Below are positions 24,875-34,273 of a stretch of 64,000 nt of DNA, in pieces. Location: the NCBI RefSeq assembly GCF_001654835.1, contig NZ_LXEP01000020.1, positions 1 to 64,000 of the forward strand. Direction: 5' to 3'. The first letter of the stretch is position 1, and each line of letters starts with the position of its first letter. Both the position numbers and the translations under genes were made by a program. Below the pieces are notes generated by a model. The model was not told the DNA's origin. It was given only the letters and a program-made list of their open reading frames with translations, and searched no databases. This DNA is from Buttiauxella gaviniae ATCC 51604. Its GTDB lineage: Bacteria > Pseudomonadota > Gammaproteobacteria > Enterobacterales > Enterobacteriaceae.

Positions 24875-25708
24875 ATGATATCAACCCATTTCCGACGATT
24901 TGGGGCTGCGATACTTATGTTACTCACCTTCAGTTTTTCAACTGGGGTATTAGCAAGTAAACATGAGCCAAAATCGCATAAAGCCCACATAGTTAAGACC
25001 AAAAGCACAACGACACACAGTAAGAAATTGGTAAGTAGTAAAAAAGAGTATTCTCGCAATAGTGAAATTGCATCGCTCCCTGACTTGCGAAAATACCCTT
25101 CCGGAACACCTAGAAAAAAAGCGTTTCTCCGGACGGTCATGCCATATATTACTAGTCAAAATGCAGCGATTACTGCAGACCGTAACTGGTTGGTTTCTAA
25201 GCAGTATGAAAAACGCTGGTCACCATCAGAGCGTACTCGCTTGAAAGGAATTACCCAGCGCTACAAAATTGCGTGGAATGGTAATACTAAGCGTGTGCCG
25301 TGGAATACGCTGATGGAAAAAGTCGACATCATTCCTACCAACATGGTGGCAACGATGGCTGCAGCTGAAAGCGGCTGGGGTACGTCTAAACTTGCCCGTA
25401 GCAATAACAACTTGTTTGGTATGAAGTGCAGCAAGCGCCATTGCAACAGCGAACCAGGTAAAGTTAAAGGCTATTTGCATTACGATTCAGTTAAAGAAGG
25501 CGTTAACGCTTACGTAACAAATTTGAATACGCACCCGGCCTATAATTCCTTCCGTAAATCACGTGCGCAATTGCGTAAAGCGGACCAGGAAGTGACTGCC
25601 AGCAATATGATTCATAAGCTGAAAGGGTATTCTACAAAAGGTAGTAGCTATAACAATTACCTATTTGCGATGTACCAAACCAATCAGCGGTTTATGGCAC
25701 CGAACTAA
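24875..25708 (+). CDS. bax: Bax family putative glucosaminidase
   Basis: The 277-residue exported protein of the Bax family. It has a hydrophobic signal (about residues 8-27, ending STGVLA), a basic serine/lysine-rich linker, then a glucosaminidase domain (PF01832-like). The domain has AAAESGWGTSKLARSNNNLFG carrying the catalytic glutamate (shown: AAAESGWGTSKLARSNNN) and YDSVKEGVNAYVTNLNTHPAY. It probably hydrolyses peptidoglycan in the periplasm; the cellular role is not established by sequence. It diverges from malS and converges on xylR. Confidence 0.94.
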   Translation: MISTHFRRFGAAILMLLTFSFSTGVLASKHEPKSHKAHIVKTKSTTTHSKKLVSSKKEYSRNSEIASLPDLRKYPSGTPRKKAFLRTVMPYITSQNAAITADRNWLVSKQYEKRWSPSERTRLKGITQRYKIAWNGNTKRVPWNTLMEKVDIIPTNMVATMAAAESGWGTSKLARSNNNLFGMKCSKRHCNSEPGKVKGYLHYDSVKEGVNAYVTNLNTHPAYNSFRKSRAQLRKADQEVTASNMIHKLKGYSTKGSSYNNYLFAMYQTNQRFMAPN

Positions 25709-25744
25709 TTAAAAAAATAGAATGTTAATAATAAGTAATAATTC

Positions 25745-25772
25745 ACGCCTTCAATTCGAAGGCGTTTTTTTT
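25745..25772. terminator. Rho-independent terminator after bax
   Basis: ACGCCTTC/GAAGGCGT stem with AATTC loop followed by seven T residues, 36 bases after bax. It may also serve xylR from the other side. Confidence 0.88.
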
Positions 25773-25786
25773 GCTTAACTCATTCA

Positions 25787-26965
25787 CTAAACCAATATTT
25801 CACTATGCCTTTCACGATGATCTTTCGGCGTTGAGTCATACTCTTTTTTAAATACCGAATAGAAATATTGCAGTGATGGGTAACCGCACATTTGCGATAT
25901 TTCATTGATAGACAAAGACGTAGACACCAGCAAACTGCGCGCTTTTTCTAACTTTTCGGTGTGAATTATTGTATGAATCGTCTCACCAACTTCTTCTTTA
26001 AACCGCTTCTCGAGATTCGAACGCGAGATCCCTACCGCATCCAAAACTTGCTCAACTTTGATACCTTTACAGGCATGGTTTCGGATGTAGTGCATTGCCT
26101 GAATCACTGCGGGATCATGCAAAGAACGGTAATCCGTTGAACGGCGTTCAACCACACGCACCGGCGGCACCAGAATGCGTTGTAAAGCAAGTGGTTCATT
26201 GTCCATCAAACGATGCAACAACTTTGCGGCCTGGTAGCCCATCTGCCTTGTCCCCTGCGCAACCGATGAGAGCGCCACGCGCGATAGGTAACGCGTTAGT
26301 TCTTCGTTATCTATCCCAATCACACAGAGTTTCTCCGGCACAGGGATATGCAGATGTTCGCAAACTTGCAGCAGGTGACGTGCACGTGCATCCGTCACGG
26401 CAATAATCCCCGTTTGCGGAGGGAGTGTTTGCACCCAATCCGCCAGGCGGTTTTGCGCATGCTGCCAATTCTCGGGGGCCGTTTCTATACCCTGATAAAC
26501 CACACCCCGGTATTTTTCTTTTGCCACAAGTTGGTTAAAAGCGTACTCACGCTCCATTGCCCAACGCTTGCCACTGGAGTTCGGCAAACCATAGAAGGCG
26601 AAACGTTGAACGCCCTTCTCTTTTAGATGCAAAAATGCACTTTCCACCAGGGCATGGTTGTCGGTAGCTATGTAATGTACGGGTGGATAGTGTTCTGGCA
26701 AATGGTAGGACCCTCCTACACCAACAATCGGAACATCCGCCCCATCTAATAAACGCTGGATTTCAGTATCATCAAAATCGGCAATCACACCGTCGCCTAG
26801 CCACTCTTTGATATTGTCTATGCGGGCACGAAAATCTTCTTCAATAAAAATGTCCCACTCAGATTGAGACGCCTGCAAGTATTCTCCAACTCCCTCCACT
26901 ACCTGGCGGTCGTAGGCTTTGTTGGCATTGAATAACAACGTAATGCGATGACGTTTCTCAAACAT
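25787..26965 (-). CDS. xylR: Xylose operon regulatory protein XylR
   Basis: Xylose-responsive activator of xylAB and xylFGH. The 392-residue product starts MFEKRHRITLLFNAN; the longer frame reaches back through a hairpin into the xylH end and is rejected. The N-terminal two-thirds are a LacI/periplasmic-binding-like sugar domain (VPIVGVGGSY, VIGIDNEELTRYLS). The last 100 residues are an AraC-type double helix-turn-helix (GISRSNLEKRFKEEVG, SINEISQMCGYPSLQYFYSVF). It lies downstream of xylH on the same strand, after a strong stem-loop. Confidence 0.97.
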   Translation of the reverse strand: MFEKRHRITLLFNANKAYDRQVVEGVGEYLQASQSEWDIFIEEDFRARIDNIKEWLGDGVIADFDDTEIQRLLDGADVPIVGVGGSYHLPEHYPPVHYIATDNHALVESAFLHLKEKGVQRFAFYGLPNSSGKRWAMEREYAFNQLVAKEKYRGVVYQGIETAPENWQHAQNRLADWVQTLPPQTGIIAVTDARARHLLQVCEHLHIPVPEKLCVIGIDNEELTRYLSRVALSSVAQGTRQMGYQAAKLLHRLMDNEPLALQRILVPPVRVVERRSTDYRSLHDPAVIQAMHYIRNHACKGIKVEQVLDAVGISRSNLEKRFKEEVGETIHTIIHTEKLEKARSLLVSTSLSINEISQMCGYPSLQYFYSVFKKEYDSTPKDHRERHSEILV

Positions 26966-27013
26966 GCTTTTATTCCCTGATAACAAAACATTAAACTCAA
27001 TACCACAATTGCA

Positions 27014-27044
27014 ACAATGCCGGGAAACATCGCCCCGGCATTGT
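27014..27044 (-). terminator. Stem-loop between xylH and xylR
   Basis: Perfect 11-bp stem ACAATGCCGGG/CCCGGCATTGT with a 9-nt loop, 15 bases after xylH. It lacks a T-run; it likely stabilises xylFGH mRNA or limits read-through into xylR. Confidence 0.5.
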
Positions 27045-27058
27045 GAACATTTGCACAC

Positions 27059-28240
27059 TTACGCTTTGCGTTTTGTTGCTGAATCCATCCACACAGCCAG
27101 CAATAAAATGGCACCTTTTACGATGTATTGCCAAAACGTAGGGACATCCATCATGCTCATGCCGTTATCCAGCGAAGCCATGATAAATGCCCCCATCACC
27201 GCCCCAGCAACGCTTCCCACACCGCCAGCAAGACTCGTACCGCCAATGACACATGCTGCAATGGCATCCAGTTCAGCAATGTTCCCGGCAGACGGAGAGC
27301 CAGCCCCCAATCGCGAGCTGAGAATTAACCCGGCAATCGCCACCATCAAACCGTTTATGGCAAACACCGCAAGCTTGGTGCGCTCTACATTTATACCCGA
27401 TAGCCGCGCCGCCTCGATATTGCCGCCAATCGCGTAAATACGTCTGCCAAACGCTGTGCGAGTCGCCATAAACATTGCCGCTAGCAGTAATAACGTGAGG
27501 ATCAGCACAGGTGTAGGTACGCCACGGTAATCATTGAGTAGCCAGATAGCCCCCAACACGATAACTGCTGTGATGGCTTGTCGCCCTACGACACCTGTGG
27601 AGGCGGGTGTTTCCAGCCCCAGAGCCTGGCGTCGAGTGCGCATCCGCCATTGCCAGGCAACAAAAATCACCAGCCCTAAAGTGCCAATACCAAAGCCAAT
27701 ACCATCTGGCAGGTAACTTTGCCCGATTTGCGACATCGCCGCACTGGTTGGCGACACGGTGGTGCCATTAGTAATGCCAATCAGCACACCGCGAAACGCC
27801 AGCATCCCGGCAAGCGTCACGATAAATGACGGCACTTTGCGATACGCCACCCACCAACCGTTCCACGCACCTAAAACGAGGCCAAGAACCAGCGTTACGG
27901 CAATCGTGAGCGGTAAAGGCCAGCCCAGCCAGACATCAAAAATGGCGGCCACTCCGCCCAGCAGACCCATCATCGAGCCAACAGACAGATCGATTTCTGC
28001 CGAAATGATGACGAACACCATGCCGACCGCCAGAATCCCGGTGATCGCGGTTTGGCGTAACAAATTGGAGATATTTCTGGCACTGAGATAAGCGCCTTCG
28101 GTGGTCCAGGTAAAGAACAGCATAATCACCACAATCGCCGCGATCATGACAAAAACCTGGAGATTAAGTGCCCGCAGTCCGGCAAAAGGTGATGCCGTAG
28201 GTGCCGTGAGTTTCATTTCAGACGGATTACTTTTCGACAT
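27059..28240 (-). CDS. xylH: Xylose ABC transporter permease XylH
   Basis: Membrane component of the D-xylose importer XylFGH. The 393-residue protein has about ten hydrophobic helices and belongs to the BPD_transp_2 (ribose/xylose type) permeases. It shows [16 protein letters not shown] and a late [16 protein letters not shown] loop that contacts the ATPase. Length equals E. coli XylH. Its start overlaps the end of xylG by 14 bases. Confidence 0.97.
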   Translation of the reverse strand: MSKSNPSEMKLTAPTASPFAGLRALNLQVFVMIAAIVVIMLFFTWTTEGAYLSARNISNLLRQTAITGILAVGMVFVIISAEIDLSVGSMMGLLGGVAAIFDVWLGWPLPLTIAVTLVLGLVLGAWNGWWVAYRKVPSFIVTLAGMLAFRGVLIGITNGTTVSPTSAAMSQIGQSYLPDGIGFGIGTLGLVIFVAWQWRMRTRRQALGLETPASTGVVGRQAITAVIVLGAIWLLNDYRGVPTPVLILTLLLLAAMFMATRTAFGRRIYAIGGNIEAARLSGINVERTKLAVFAINGLMVAIAGLILSSRLGAGSPSAGNIAELDAIAACVIGGTSLAGGVGSVAGAVMGAFIMASLDNGMSMMDVPTFWQYIVKGAILLLAVWMDSATKRKA

Positions 28241-29759
28241 GCTTTTCGCTCCTCAGTGCAGCTTCCAGAACCTGCTCCTGGGTCAGGTTATTATTAATCA
28301 GATTGGCTTTGATTCGCCCCTCATGCATCACCAGCACTCTGTCACTCAGACCGAGCACTTCCGGCAATTCCGATGAGATAACAATGACCGCAATACCTTG
28401 CTGAACCAGCTGATTAATAAGTTTGTAGATTTCGTATTTCGCGCCGATATCAATGCCACGCGTGGGTTCGTCGAGAATCAAAATGCGTGGATTGAGAAGC
28501 AGGCAACGCGCAAGAATGGCTTTTTGCTGGTTGCCACCGCTCAGGCGACCGATTGCCAATTCTGGTGATGACGTTTTAACTTTCAGTCGCCCAATCGATT
28601 GCAGAATGCAGTTTTGTTCGGCAGCGTCATCCAGGTGAGTTAACGCGCCAGAAAACTGGCTTAATGCGGCAAGTGTGATGTTTTGCCCAACAGCCATGAC
28701 CGGCACGATGCCATCTTTTTTGCGATCTTCTGGCACCATCGCAATGCCGTGAGCTATCGCCTGCTGGCAATTGCCGATAGTGACCGGTTGATTATCAATG
28801 AAAATACGACCTTCAGACTTGCCCGGCCAGACGCCAAACAGACACTGCACAGCTTCGGTACGCCCTGCGCCGACCAAGCCTGCTATCCCAAGAATTTCAC
28901 CTTTATGCAGTGAAAACGAAATGTCATTGACTCGCTTGATATGCCGATTGACCGGGTGCCAGGCAGTGAGGTGCTCAACGCGCAGCACTTCTTCACCAGT
29001 CTGATGCGGTTCATTAGGATAAAGCGCCGTAAGCTCGCGCCCCACCATCATGGTGATGATGTCTTCTTCACGCATCAATGCCGCATCCCGTGTACCAATC
29101 GGCTGCCCATCGCGGATAACGCAAATGGTGTCGGAAATAGCTTTCACTTCATTGAGTTTGTGGGAGATGTAAATACAGGCAATACCATGAGCCTGTAGAT
29201 CACGAATAATTGCTAGTAGCACCCCAGTTTCTTGCTCAGTTAGTGATGCCGTAGGCTCATCCAGAATGAGTAAGCGCACTTGTTTATTAAGCGCTTTGGC
29301 AATTTCGACCAATTGCTGCTGCCCAAGTCCCAGCGAACCGACGCGCGTATCCGGGGAAATATTCAGGCTCACCTGCGCCAGCAATTTTTGGCAGCGCAGC
29401 GTCATGCTGTCGTAATCCAGCACGCCATATTGTGAAAGCTCAGCACCGAGGAAAATATTCTCGAGTACTGTTAAGTGTTTAACCAGAGCCAGCTCCTGGT
29501 GAATAATCGCAATACCTTTGCGTTCGGTATCGCGGATATGGCTCGCCTGAAGTTTTTCACCGGCGAACCATATGTCACCTTCGTAACTGCCGTAGGGATA
29601 GATACCGCACAGCACTTTCATCAGCGTGGATTTACCAGAGCCGTTTTCACCACAAAGGGACATCACTTCACCGGCATCCACCGCCAGGCTGACGTTATCC
29701 ACTGCTTTCACAACGCCGAAAGCTTTGGTGATATTTTTCATTTCCAGTAAACAAGGCAT
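28227..29759 (-). CDS. xylG: Xylose ABC transporter ATP-binding protein XylG
   Basis: Energising subunit of the xylose importer, with two fused ABC domains in 510 residues as in RbsA-type ATPases. The first has Walker [10 protein letters not shown] and [15 protein letters not shown]; the second has [24 protein letters not shown] and [11 protein letters not shown]. The degenerate second Walker A is normal for this group. The gene lies 58 bases downstream of xylF, separated by a GC-rich stem-loop. Confidence 0.97.
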   Translation of the reverse strand: MPCLLEMKNITKAFGVVKAVDNVSLAVDAGEVMSLCGENGSGKSTLMKVLCGIYPYGSYEGDIWFAGEKLQASHIRDTERKGIAIIHQELALVKHLTVLENIFLGAELSQYGVLDYDSMTLRCQKLLAQVSLNISPDTRVGSLGLGQQQLVEIAKALNKQVRLLILDEPTASLTEQETGVLLAIIRDLQAHGIACIYISHKLNEVKAISDTICVIRDGQPIGTRDAALMREEDIITMMVGRELTALYPNEPHQTGEEVLRVEHLTAWHPVNRHIKRVNDISFSLHKGEILGIAGLVGAGRTEAVQCLFGVWPGKSEGRIFIDNQPVTIGNCQQAIAHGIAMVPEDRKKDGIVPVMAVGQNITLAALSQFSGALTHLDDAAEQNCILQSIGRLKVKTSSPELAIGRLSGGNQQKAILARCLLLNPRILILDEPTRGIDIGAKYEIYKLINQLVQQGIAVIVISSELPEVLGLSDRVLVMHEGRIKANLINNNLTQEQVLEAALRSEKHVEK

Positions 29760-29787
29760 GACCCCTCCTTACCTGCTTTAAAGGTAT

Positions 29788-29810
29788 CGCCCGCGCAAAA
29801 AACACGGGCG
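29788..29810 (-). terminator. Stem-loop in the xylF-xylG gap
   Basis: CGCCCG/CGGGCG stem around an A-rich loop, seven bases after the xylF stop. Such hairpins often protect the binding-protein message in ABC operons, letting xylF exceed xylG and xylH. Confidence 0.5.
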
Positions 29811-29817
29811 GAGTGGG

Positions 29818-30810
29818 TTATAGCTCGTTCTTCTTGTGGAAACCGTCTGCCACAACGGTGCTGTCGATATTGGCTTTATCGACTTCGATAGGTGTCAGTA
29901 GACGCGAGGGAACATCTTTAATGCCATTGTTCAATACAGCATCAGATGCAGGTTGTTTGCCTTCTCCTAATTCCACGGCAATTTCAGCGGCGGTATTTGC
30001 CAATTTGGTGATGGGCTTATATACGGTCATGGTTTGCGTACCGGCAATAATGCGCTTCACCCCGGCAAGATCAGCATCCTGCCCGGAAATCGCCACTTTG
30101 CCAGCCAGACCCTGCGCACTTAACGCCTGTATTGCACCACCCGCAGTGGCATCATTTGATGCCACCACTGCATCAATTTTGTTGTTATTAGCGGTGAGGG
30201 CATTTTCCATAATTTTCAATGCATTCTCAGGCAGCCAACCATCAGCCCATTGGTCGCCGACAACCTTTATTTTTCCACTATCAATATAAGGTTTTAATAC
30301 TTTCATCTGCCCGGCGCGGAACAGTTTTGCATTATTATCAACAGGCGAGCCACCCATTAAAAAATAATTACCAGAAGGCACTTTATTAACAATACTTTGC
30401 GCCTGCAATTCGCCGACTTTTTCATTATCGAAAGAGATGTAATAGTCAATGTCGGCATTATTAATCATGCGATCATAAGCTAATACTTTTATCCCTTCTC
30501 TTTTTGCTTCGGCAATCACATTACTTAATACCTGGCCGTTGTAAGGGATAATGACCAACACATCTACGCCACGGTTAATCATGTTTTCGATTTGTGACAT
30601 TTGCGTTTCTTCGTTGCCATTAGCGGATTGTACAAAGACTTTCGCGCCCAACGATTCGGCTTTTTTAACAAAAATATCGCGGTCTTTCTGCCAGCGTTCA
30701 AGACGTAAATCATCGATTGCCATACCGATTTTAACTTCTTTAGCGATACCGCTGATGCTGGTAAGGACGAGCGAGGCACACAACGTTAGTAAAAGGTTCT
30801 TAATCTTCAT
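29818..30810 (-). CDS. xylF: D-xylose periplasmic binding protein XylF
   Basis: High-affinity xylose receptor of the XylFGH importer. The 330-residue precursor has a signal peptide (MKIKNLLLTLCASLVLTSISGIA) followed by a type I periplasmic sugar-binding fold beginning KEVKIGMAIDDLRLERW. Family segments include SANGNEETQMSQIENMINRG and ASNDATAGGAIQAL. It is the first gene of the operon and is divergent from xylA across a 376-base control region. Confidence 0.97.
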   Translation of the reverse strand: MKIKNLLLTLCASLVLTSISGIAKEVKIGMAIDDLRLERWQKDRDIFVKKAESLGAKVFVQSANGNEETQMSQIENMINRGVDVLVIIPYNGQVLSNVIAEAKREGIKVLAYDRMINNADIDYYISFDNEKVGELQAQSIVNKVPSGNYFLMGGSPVDNNAKLFRAGQMKVLKPYIDSGKIKVVGDQWADGWLPENALKIMENALTANNNKIDAVVASNDATAGGAIQALSAQGLAGKVAISGQDADLAGVKRIIAGTQTMTVYKPITKLANTAAEIAVELGEGKQPASDAVLNNGIKDVPSRLLTPIEVDKANIDSTVVADGFHKKNEL

Positions 30811-31003
30811 TTTGTTATACCTGTAGGGTGAAATAAATCGGATTAAATATTATTAACATCTGTCGACCGGGCAATTGTTGTCTGTGAATGGCAATCCAGC
30901 AATTACAGATTTTTATCTTCTCATTACGTTTTTTTGTTTAATTGTTAATTTATGATGGCGATCGTACTTTAATTTATAAATCCATTTCATTGCGATATTT
31001 ACT

Positions 31004-31039
31004 GGAATAATGCTCGAGTTGTTTTTTGGTTTATTTTCA
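31004..31039 (-). promoter_or_regulatory. Possible XylR operator for xylF
   Basis: Read on the minus strand, GAAAATAAACC followed by ACAACTCGAGCA resembles the GAAATAAC/GAGCAAC pattern of the xylA-side site. It sits on the xylF side of the CRP site, as in E. coli. The rest of the 376-base gap is AT-rich promoter DNA. Confidence 0.35.
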
Positions 31040-31047
31040 TCATTTTT

Positions 31048-31063
31048 TGCGAGATGGCGCACG
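31048..31063. promoter_or_regulatory. CRP site in the xylA-xylF control region
   Basis: TGCGA-GATGGC-GCACG has the CRP spacing, with a degenerate TGTGA/TCACA pair. It lies between the two XylR-type sites, matching the E. coli arrangement of a shared CRP site. Confidence 0.55.
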
Positions 31064-31089
31064 TTTGAGCATTCTCTTAATCGTAGTGT

Positions 31090-31110
31090 GAAATAACGTA
31101 ATTGAGCAAC
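31090..31110 (+). promoter_or_regulatory. XylR operator for xylA
   Basis: GAAATAACGTAATTGAGCAAC closely resembles the E. coli xylA operator as recalled (GAAATAACATAATTGAGCAAC, 21 positions). It begins about 97 bases before the xylA start. Confidence 0.65.
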
Positions 31111-31186
31111 GTCGGAGGAAAATACAGGATAGTTACAGAATCTCTTACTTGCCGCCCCCCTCTTGATTATGATTACGGAGTCAATT

Positions 31187-32509
31187 ATGCAAGCCTATTT
31201 CGACCAACTTGAACGTGTACGTTTTGAAGGTACTAAATCCACTAACCCTCTGGCCTTCCGCCACTACAATCCGGACGAAATTGTTCTGGGTAAACGCATG
31301 GAAGAGCACCTGCGTTTTGCCGCCTGTTACTGGCATAACTTCTGCTGGAACGGTGCCGACATGTTTGGTGCCGGTTCCTTTGAACGTCCATGGCAACAAG
31401 CAGGCGATGCATTAGGCCTGGCAAAACTGAAAGCGGATGTGGCGTTTGAATTCTTCCACAAACTGAATGTGCCGTATTACTGCTTCCATGATGTGGACGT
31501 ATCGCCAGAAGGCACGTCACTGAAAGAGTATCTGAACAACTTCGCACAAATGACCGACGTGCTGGCGCAAAAGCAGCAAGAAAGCGGTGTGAAATTGCTG
31601 TGGGGTACCGCTAACTGCTTCACCAATCCACGCTTTGGTGCGGGTGCGGCAACCAACCCGGATCCGGAAGTGTTTTCCTGGGCCGCCACGCAAGTGGTGA
31701 CCGCGATGAACGCCACTCACAAACTGGGCGGTGAAAACTATGTGCTTTGGGGTGGTCGTGAAGGCTACGAATCCCTGCTCAATACCGATTTGCGTCAAGA
31801 ACGCGAGCAAATTGGCCGCTTCTTGCAAATGGTCGTTGAGCACAAACACAAAATTGGTTTCCGTGGCACGTTGCTTATCGAACCAAAACCACAAGAACCA
31901 ACGAAGCATCAGTACGATTACGATGTCGCCACGGTTTATGGTTTCCTGAAACAATTTGGTCTGGAAAAAGAGATCAAAGTAAATATCGAAGCAAACCACG
32001 CAACACTTGCGGGTCACTCGTTCCATCACGAAATCGCCAGTGCTATTGCCCTGGGCATCTTTGGTTCAGTTGATGCCAACCGTGGCGACCCGCAATTGGG
32101 CTGGGATACCGACCAGTTCCCAAATAGCGTGGAAGAAAACTCATTAGTGATGTACGAAATCCTGAAAGCAGGTGGTTTCACCACGGGCGGCCTGAACTTT
32201 GATGCCAAAGTGCGCCGCCAAAGCACCGATAAATACGATCTGTTCTATGGTCATATTGGGGCCATGGATGTGATGGCACTATCGCTGAAAATTGCGGCTC
32301 GTATGATTGAAGACGGTGAACTGGATAAACGCGTTGCGAAGCGTTATGCCGGTTGGAATGGTGAACTGGGCCAGCAAATTCTGAAAGGACAAATGTCTCT
32401 TGCGCAGATTGCACAGTACGCTGAGCAGCATAACCTGGCACCGCAGCATCAAAGCGGGCATCAGGAGTTACTGGAAAACCTGGTGAATCATTATCTTTTT
32501 GATAAATAA
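31187..32509 (+). CDS. xylA: Xylose isomerase XylA
   Basis: Converts D-xylose to D-xylulose using divalent metal ions. The 440-residue length equals the E. coli enzyme. The start [11 protein letters not shown] is chosen over an upstream in-frame ATG because GGAG lies six bases before it. Conserved segments include [12 protein letters not shown] with the catalytic histidine, [22 protein letters not shown] and [17 protein letters not shown] with metal ligands, and GSVDANRGD. It is separated from xylB by an ERIC-like element. Confidence 0.98.
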   Translation: MQAYFDQLERVRFEGTKSTNPLAFRHYNPDEIVLGKRMEEHLRFAACYWHNFCWNGADMFGAGSFERPWQQAGDALGLAKLKADVAFEFFHKLNVPYYCFHDVDVSPEGTSLKEYLNNFAQMTDVLAQKQQESGVKLLWGTANCFTNPRFGAGAATNPDPEVFSWAATQVVTAMNATHKLGGENYVLWGGREGYESLLNTDLRQEREQIGRFLQMVVEHKHKIGFRGTLLIEPKPQEPTKHQYDYDVATVYGFLKQFGLEKEIKVNIEANHATLAGHSFHHEIASAIALGIFGSVDANRGDPQLGWDTDQFPNSVEENSLVMYEILKAGGFTTGGLNFDAKVRRQSTDKYDLFYGHIGAMDVMALSLKIAARMIEDGELDKRVAKRYAGWNGELGQQILKGQMSLAQIAQYAEQHNLAPQHQSGHQELLENLVNHYLFDK

Positions 32510-32545
32510 ATTTAAGCCGTAGTCATGAAGTGCAACCTGTAGCGA

Positions 32546-32684
32546 ATGCCCTAAATAATTCGAATTGCAGGACAAAAGGCTTCAGCATTTTGAACAGTGC
32601 TTGCGCTGGCCCCAACGGGGCGAGGCTCTGCCGAGTAACGCGGCAAAGGATCTCACCCCTGAAACTTGAAGTATGAAGGGCATA
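32546..32684. repeat. ERIC-type element with variant centre, xylA-xylB gap
   Basis: ERIC ends are clear (ATGCCCTAAATAATTCGAATTGCAGG... and ...ACTTGAAGTATGAAGGGCAT, shown in part). The usual centre is replaced by CGCTGGCCCCAACGGGGCG and GCCGAGTAAC. These resemble the insert of the long ERIC at 55296, so it looks like an insertion-bearing ERIC with part of its core deleted. Confidence 0.75.
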
Positions 32685-32699
32685 TAAGTAGGAGTCGGT

Positions 32700-34154
32700 A
32701 TGTACATAGGAATCGATCTCGGAACATCGGGTGTTAAAGCGATTTTGCTGGACGAGCAAGGCGAGGTGTTGGCATCACGCACTGAAACACTGACTGTTTC
32801 ACGCCCCCACCCGTTGTGGTCTGAGCAAGATCCAGAGCACTGGTGGCAAGCGACAGACAGAGCAATGAAAGCACTTGGCGAGCAGCATTCTCTTCAGGGC
32901 GTGAAAGCGCTGGGGATTGCCGGGCAAATGCATGGCGCAACCCTGCTTGATAAACAGCAGAACGTTTTACGCCCGGCGATTTTGTGGAACGATGGCCGCT
33001 GCGGTGAAGAATGTGCGCTGCTGGAAGCCGCCGTACCAGAATCTCGCAAGATTACCGGCAACCTGATGATGCCAGGTTTTACTGCGCCGAAGCTGCTATG
33101 GGTTCAACGCCATGAGCCTGAGGTTTTCGCGCAAATAGATAAAGTCCTGTTACCGAAAGATTACCTGCGTTTGCGCATGACCGGTGTGTTCGCCAGCGAT
33201 ATGTCCGATGCGGCAGGCACCATGTGGTTGGATGTCGCGAAGCGCGACTGGAACGACAAAATGCTCGACGCCTGCCAGCTGAGCCGCCAGCAAATGCCTG
33301 AATTATTCGAAGGCAGTGAAATCACCGGCAAGCTGAAAGAAGACGTGGCAAAAGCCTGGAATATGTCCGCCGTGCCAGTTGTTGCAGGCGGTGGGGATAA
33401 CGCCGCAGGGGCTGTTGGCGTAGGCATGATGGATGTCGGCCAGACAATGTTGTCGCTGGGCACATCTGGCGTTTACTTTGCCGTTAGCGATGGCTTTCGC
33501 AGTAAGCCTGAAAGCGCCGTACACAGTTTCTGCCACGCGCTGCCAAACCGCTGGCACTTGATGTCCGTGATGCTAAGCGCCGCATCCTGCCTTGACTGGG
33601 CTGCAAAACTCACCGGGTTAGATACCGTTCCAGCATTACTGGCAGCTGCTGAAAAAGCGAATGAGGAAGCAGGCGATGTGTGGTTCCTGCCGTATCTTTC
33701 CGGCGAGCGTACTCCGCATAACAATCCTCAGGCAAAAGGGGTTTTCTTTGGCCTGACACATCAACATGGCCCGGCAGAGTTGGCTCGTGCAGTGCTTGAG
33801 GGGGTGGGTTATGCGCTGGCTGAAGGTATGGACGTGGTGCATTCCTGTGGAGTGACACCACAAAGCGTGACGCTAATCGGAGGCGGTGCGCGTAGCCCGT
33901 ACTGGCGGCAAATGCTGGCAGATATTAGTGGGCAAACGCTGGATTACCGTACGGGAGGTGATGTAGGCCCAGCGTTGGGTGCGGCGCGTCTGGCTCAAAT
34001 CGCCATGTCACCAGATAAACCTTTGCAATCAATGCTTGGGCAGTTACCGTTTGAGCAGCAACACAAGCCAGATATGGCACGCCATGAGCGTTACAAAACT
34101 CGCCGTAAAGTGTTTAGCCAGATTTATCAGCAGATTTTGCCTTTGATGTCATAG
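32700..34154 (+). CDS. xylB: Xylulokinase XylB
   Basis: Phosphorylates D-xylulose to xylulose 5-phosphate with ATP. The 484-residue length equals the E. coli enzyme. The FGGY-kinase fold is seen in the N-terminal phosphate loop MYIGIDLGTSGVKAILLDEQG, the substrate motif GQMHGATLLD, AILWNDGRC, and the C-terminal ATP site LIGGGARSPYWRQMLADI. A ribosome site (TAGGAG) lies nine bases ahead. The ERIC element splits it from xylA, so co-expression depends on read-through. Confidence 0.98.
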   Translation: MYIGIDLGTSGVKAILLDEQGEVLASRTETLTVSRPHPLWSEQDPEHWWQATDRAMKALGEQHSLQGVKALGIAGQMHGATLLDKQQNVLRPAILWNDGRCGEECALLEAAVPESRKITGNLMMPGFTAPKLLWVQRHEPEVFAQIDKVLLPKDYLRLRMTGVFASDMSDAAGTMWLDVAKRDWNDKMLDACQLSRQQMPELFEGSEITGKLKEDVAKAWNMSAVPVVAGGGDNAAGAVGVGMMDVGQTMLSLGTSGVYFAVSDGFRSKPESAVHSFCHALPNRWHLMSVMLSAASCLDWAAKLTGLDTVPALLAAAEKANEEAGDVWFLPYLSGERTPHNNPQAKGVFFGLTHQHGPAELARAVLEGVGYALAEGMDVVHSCGVTPQSVTLIGGGARSPYWRQMLADISGQTLDYRTGGDVGPALGAARLAQIAMSPDKPLQSMLGQLPFEQQHKPDMARHERYKTRRKVFSQIYQQILPLMS

Positions 34155-34164
34155 AGATATTTTG

Positions 34165-34188
34165 CTGGGCGGTGATGTGCCCGCCCAG
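34165..34188 (+). terminator. Stem-loop after xylB
   Basis: Perfect 8-bp GC-rich stem CTGGGCGG/CCGCCCAG with an 8-nt loop, 10 bases past the xylB stop. The T-tail is poor. Confidence 0.5.
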
Positions 34189-34193
34189 TAAAT

Positions 34194-34264
34194 GTCGGAT
34201 GTCGCTGCGCTAATCCGACCTACGGAAAACTGTTGTTGGGTGGATTAGCGTTAGCGATATCCAC
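34194..34264. repeat. REP-like palindrome between xylB and gntU
   Basis: GTCGGATGTCGCTGCGCTAA and TTAGCGTTAGCGATATCCACC form the arms. It sits at the junction of the xyl and gnt blocks, which are far apart in E. coli K-12. Confidence 0.72.
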
Positions 34265-34273
34265 CTCGAATGC

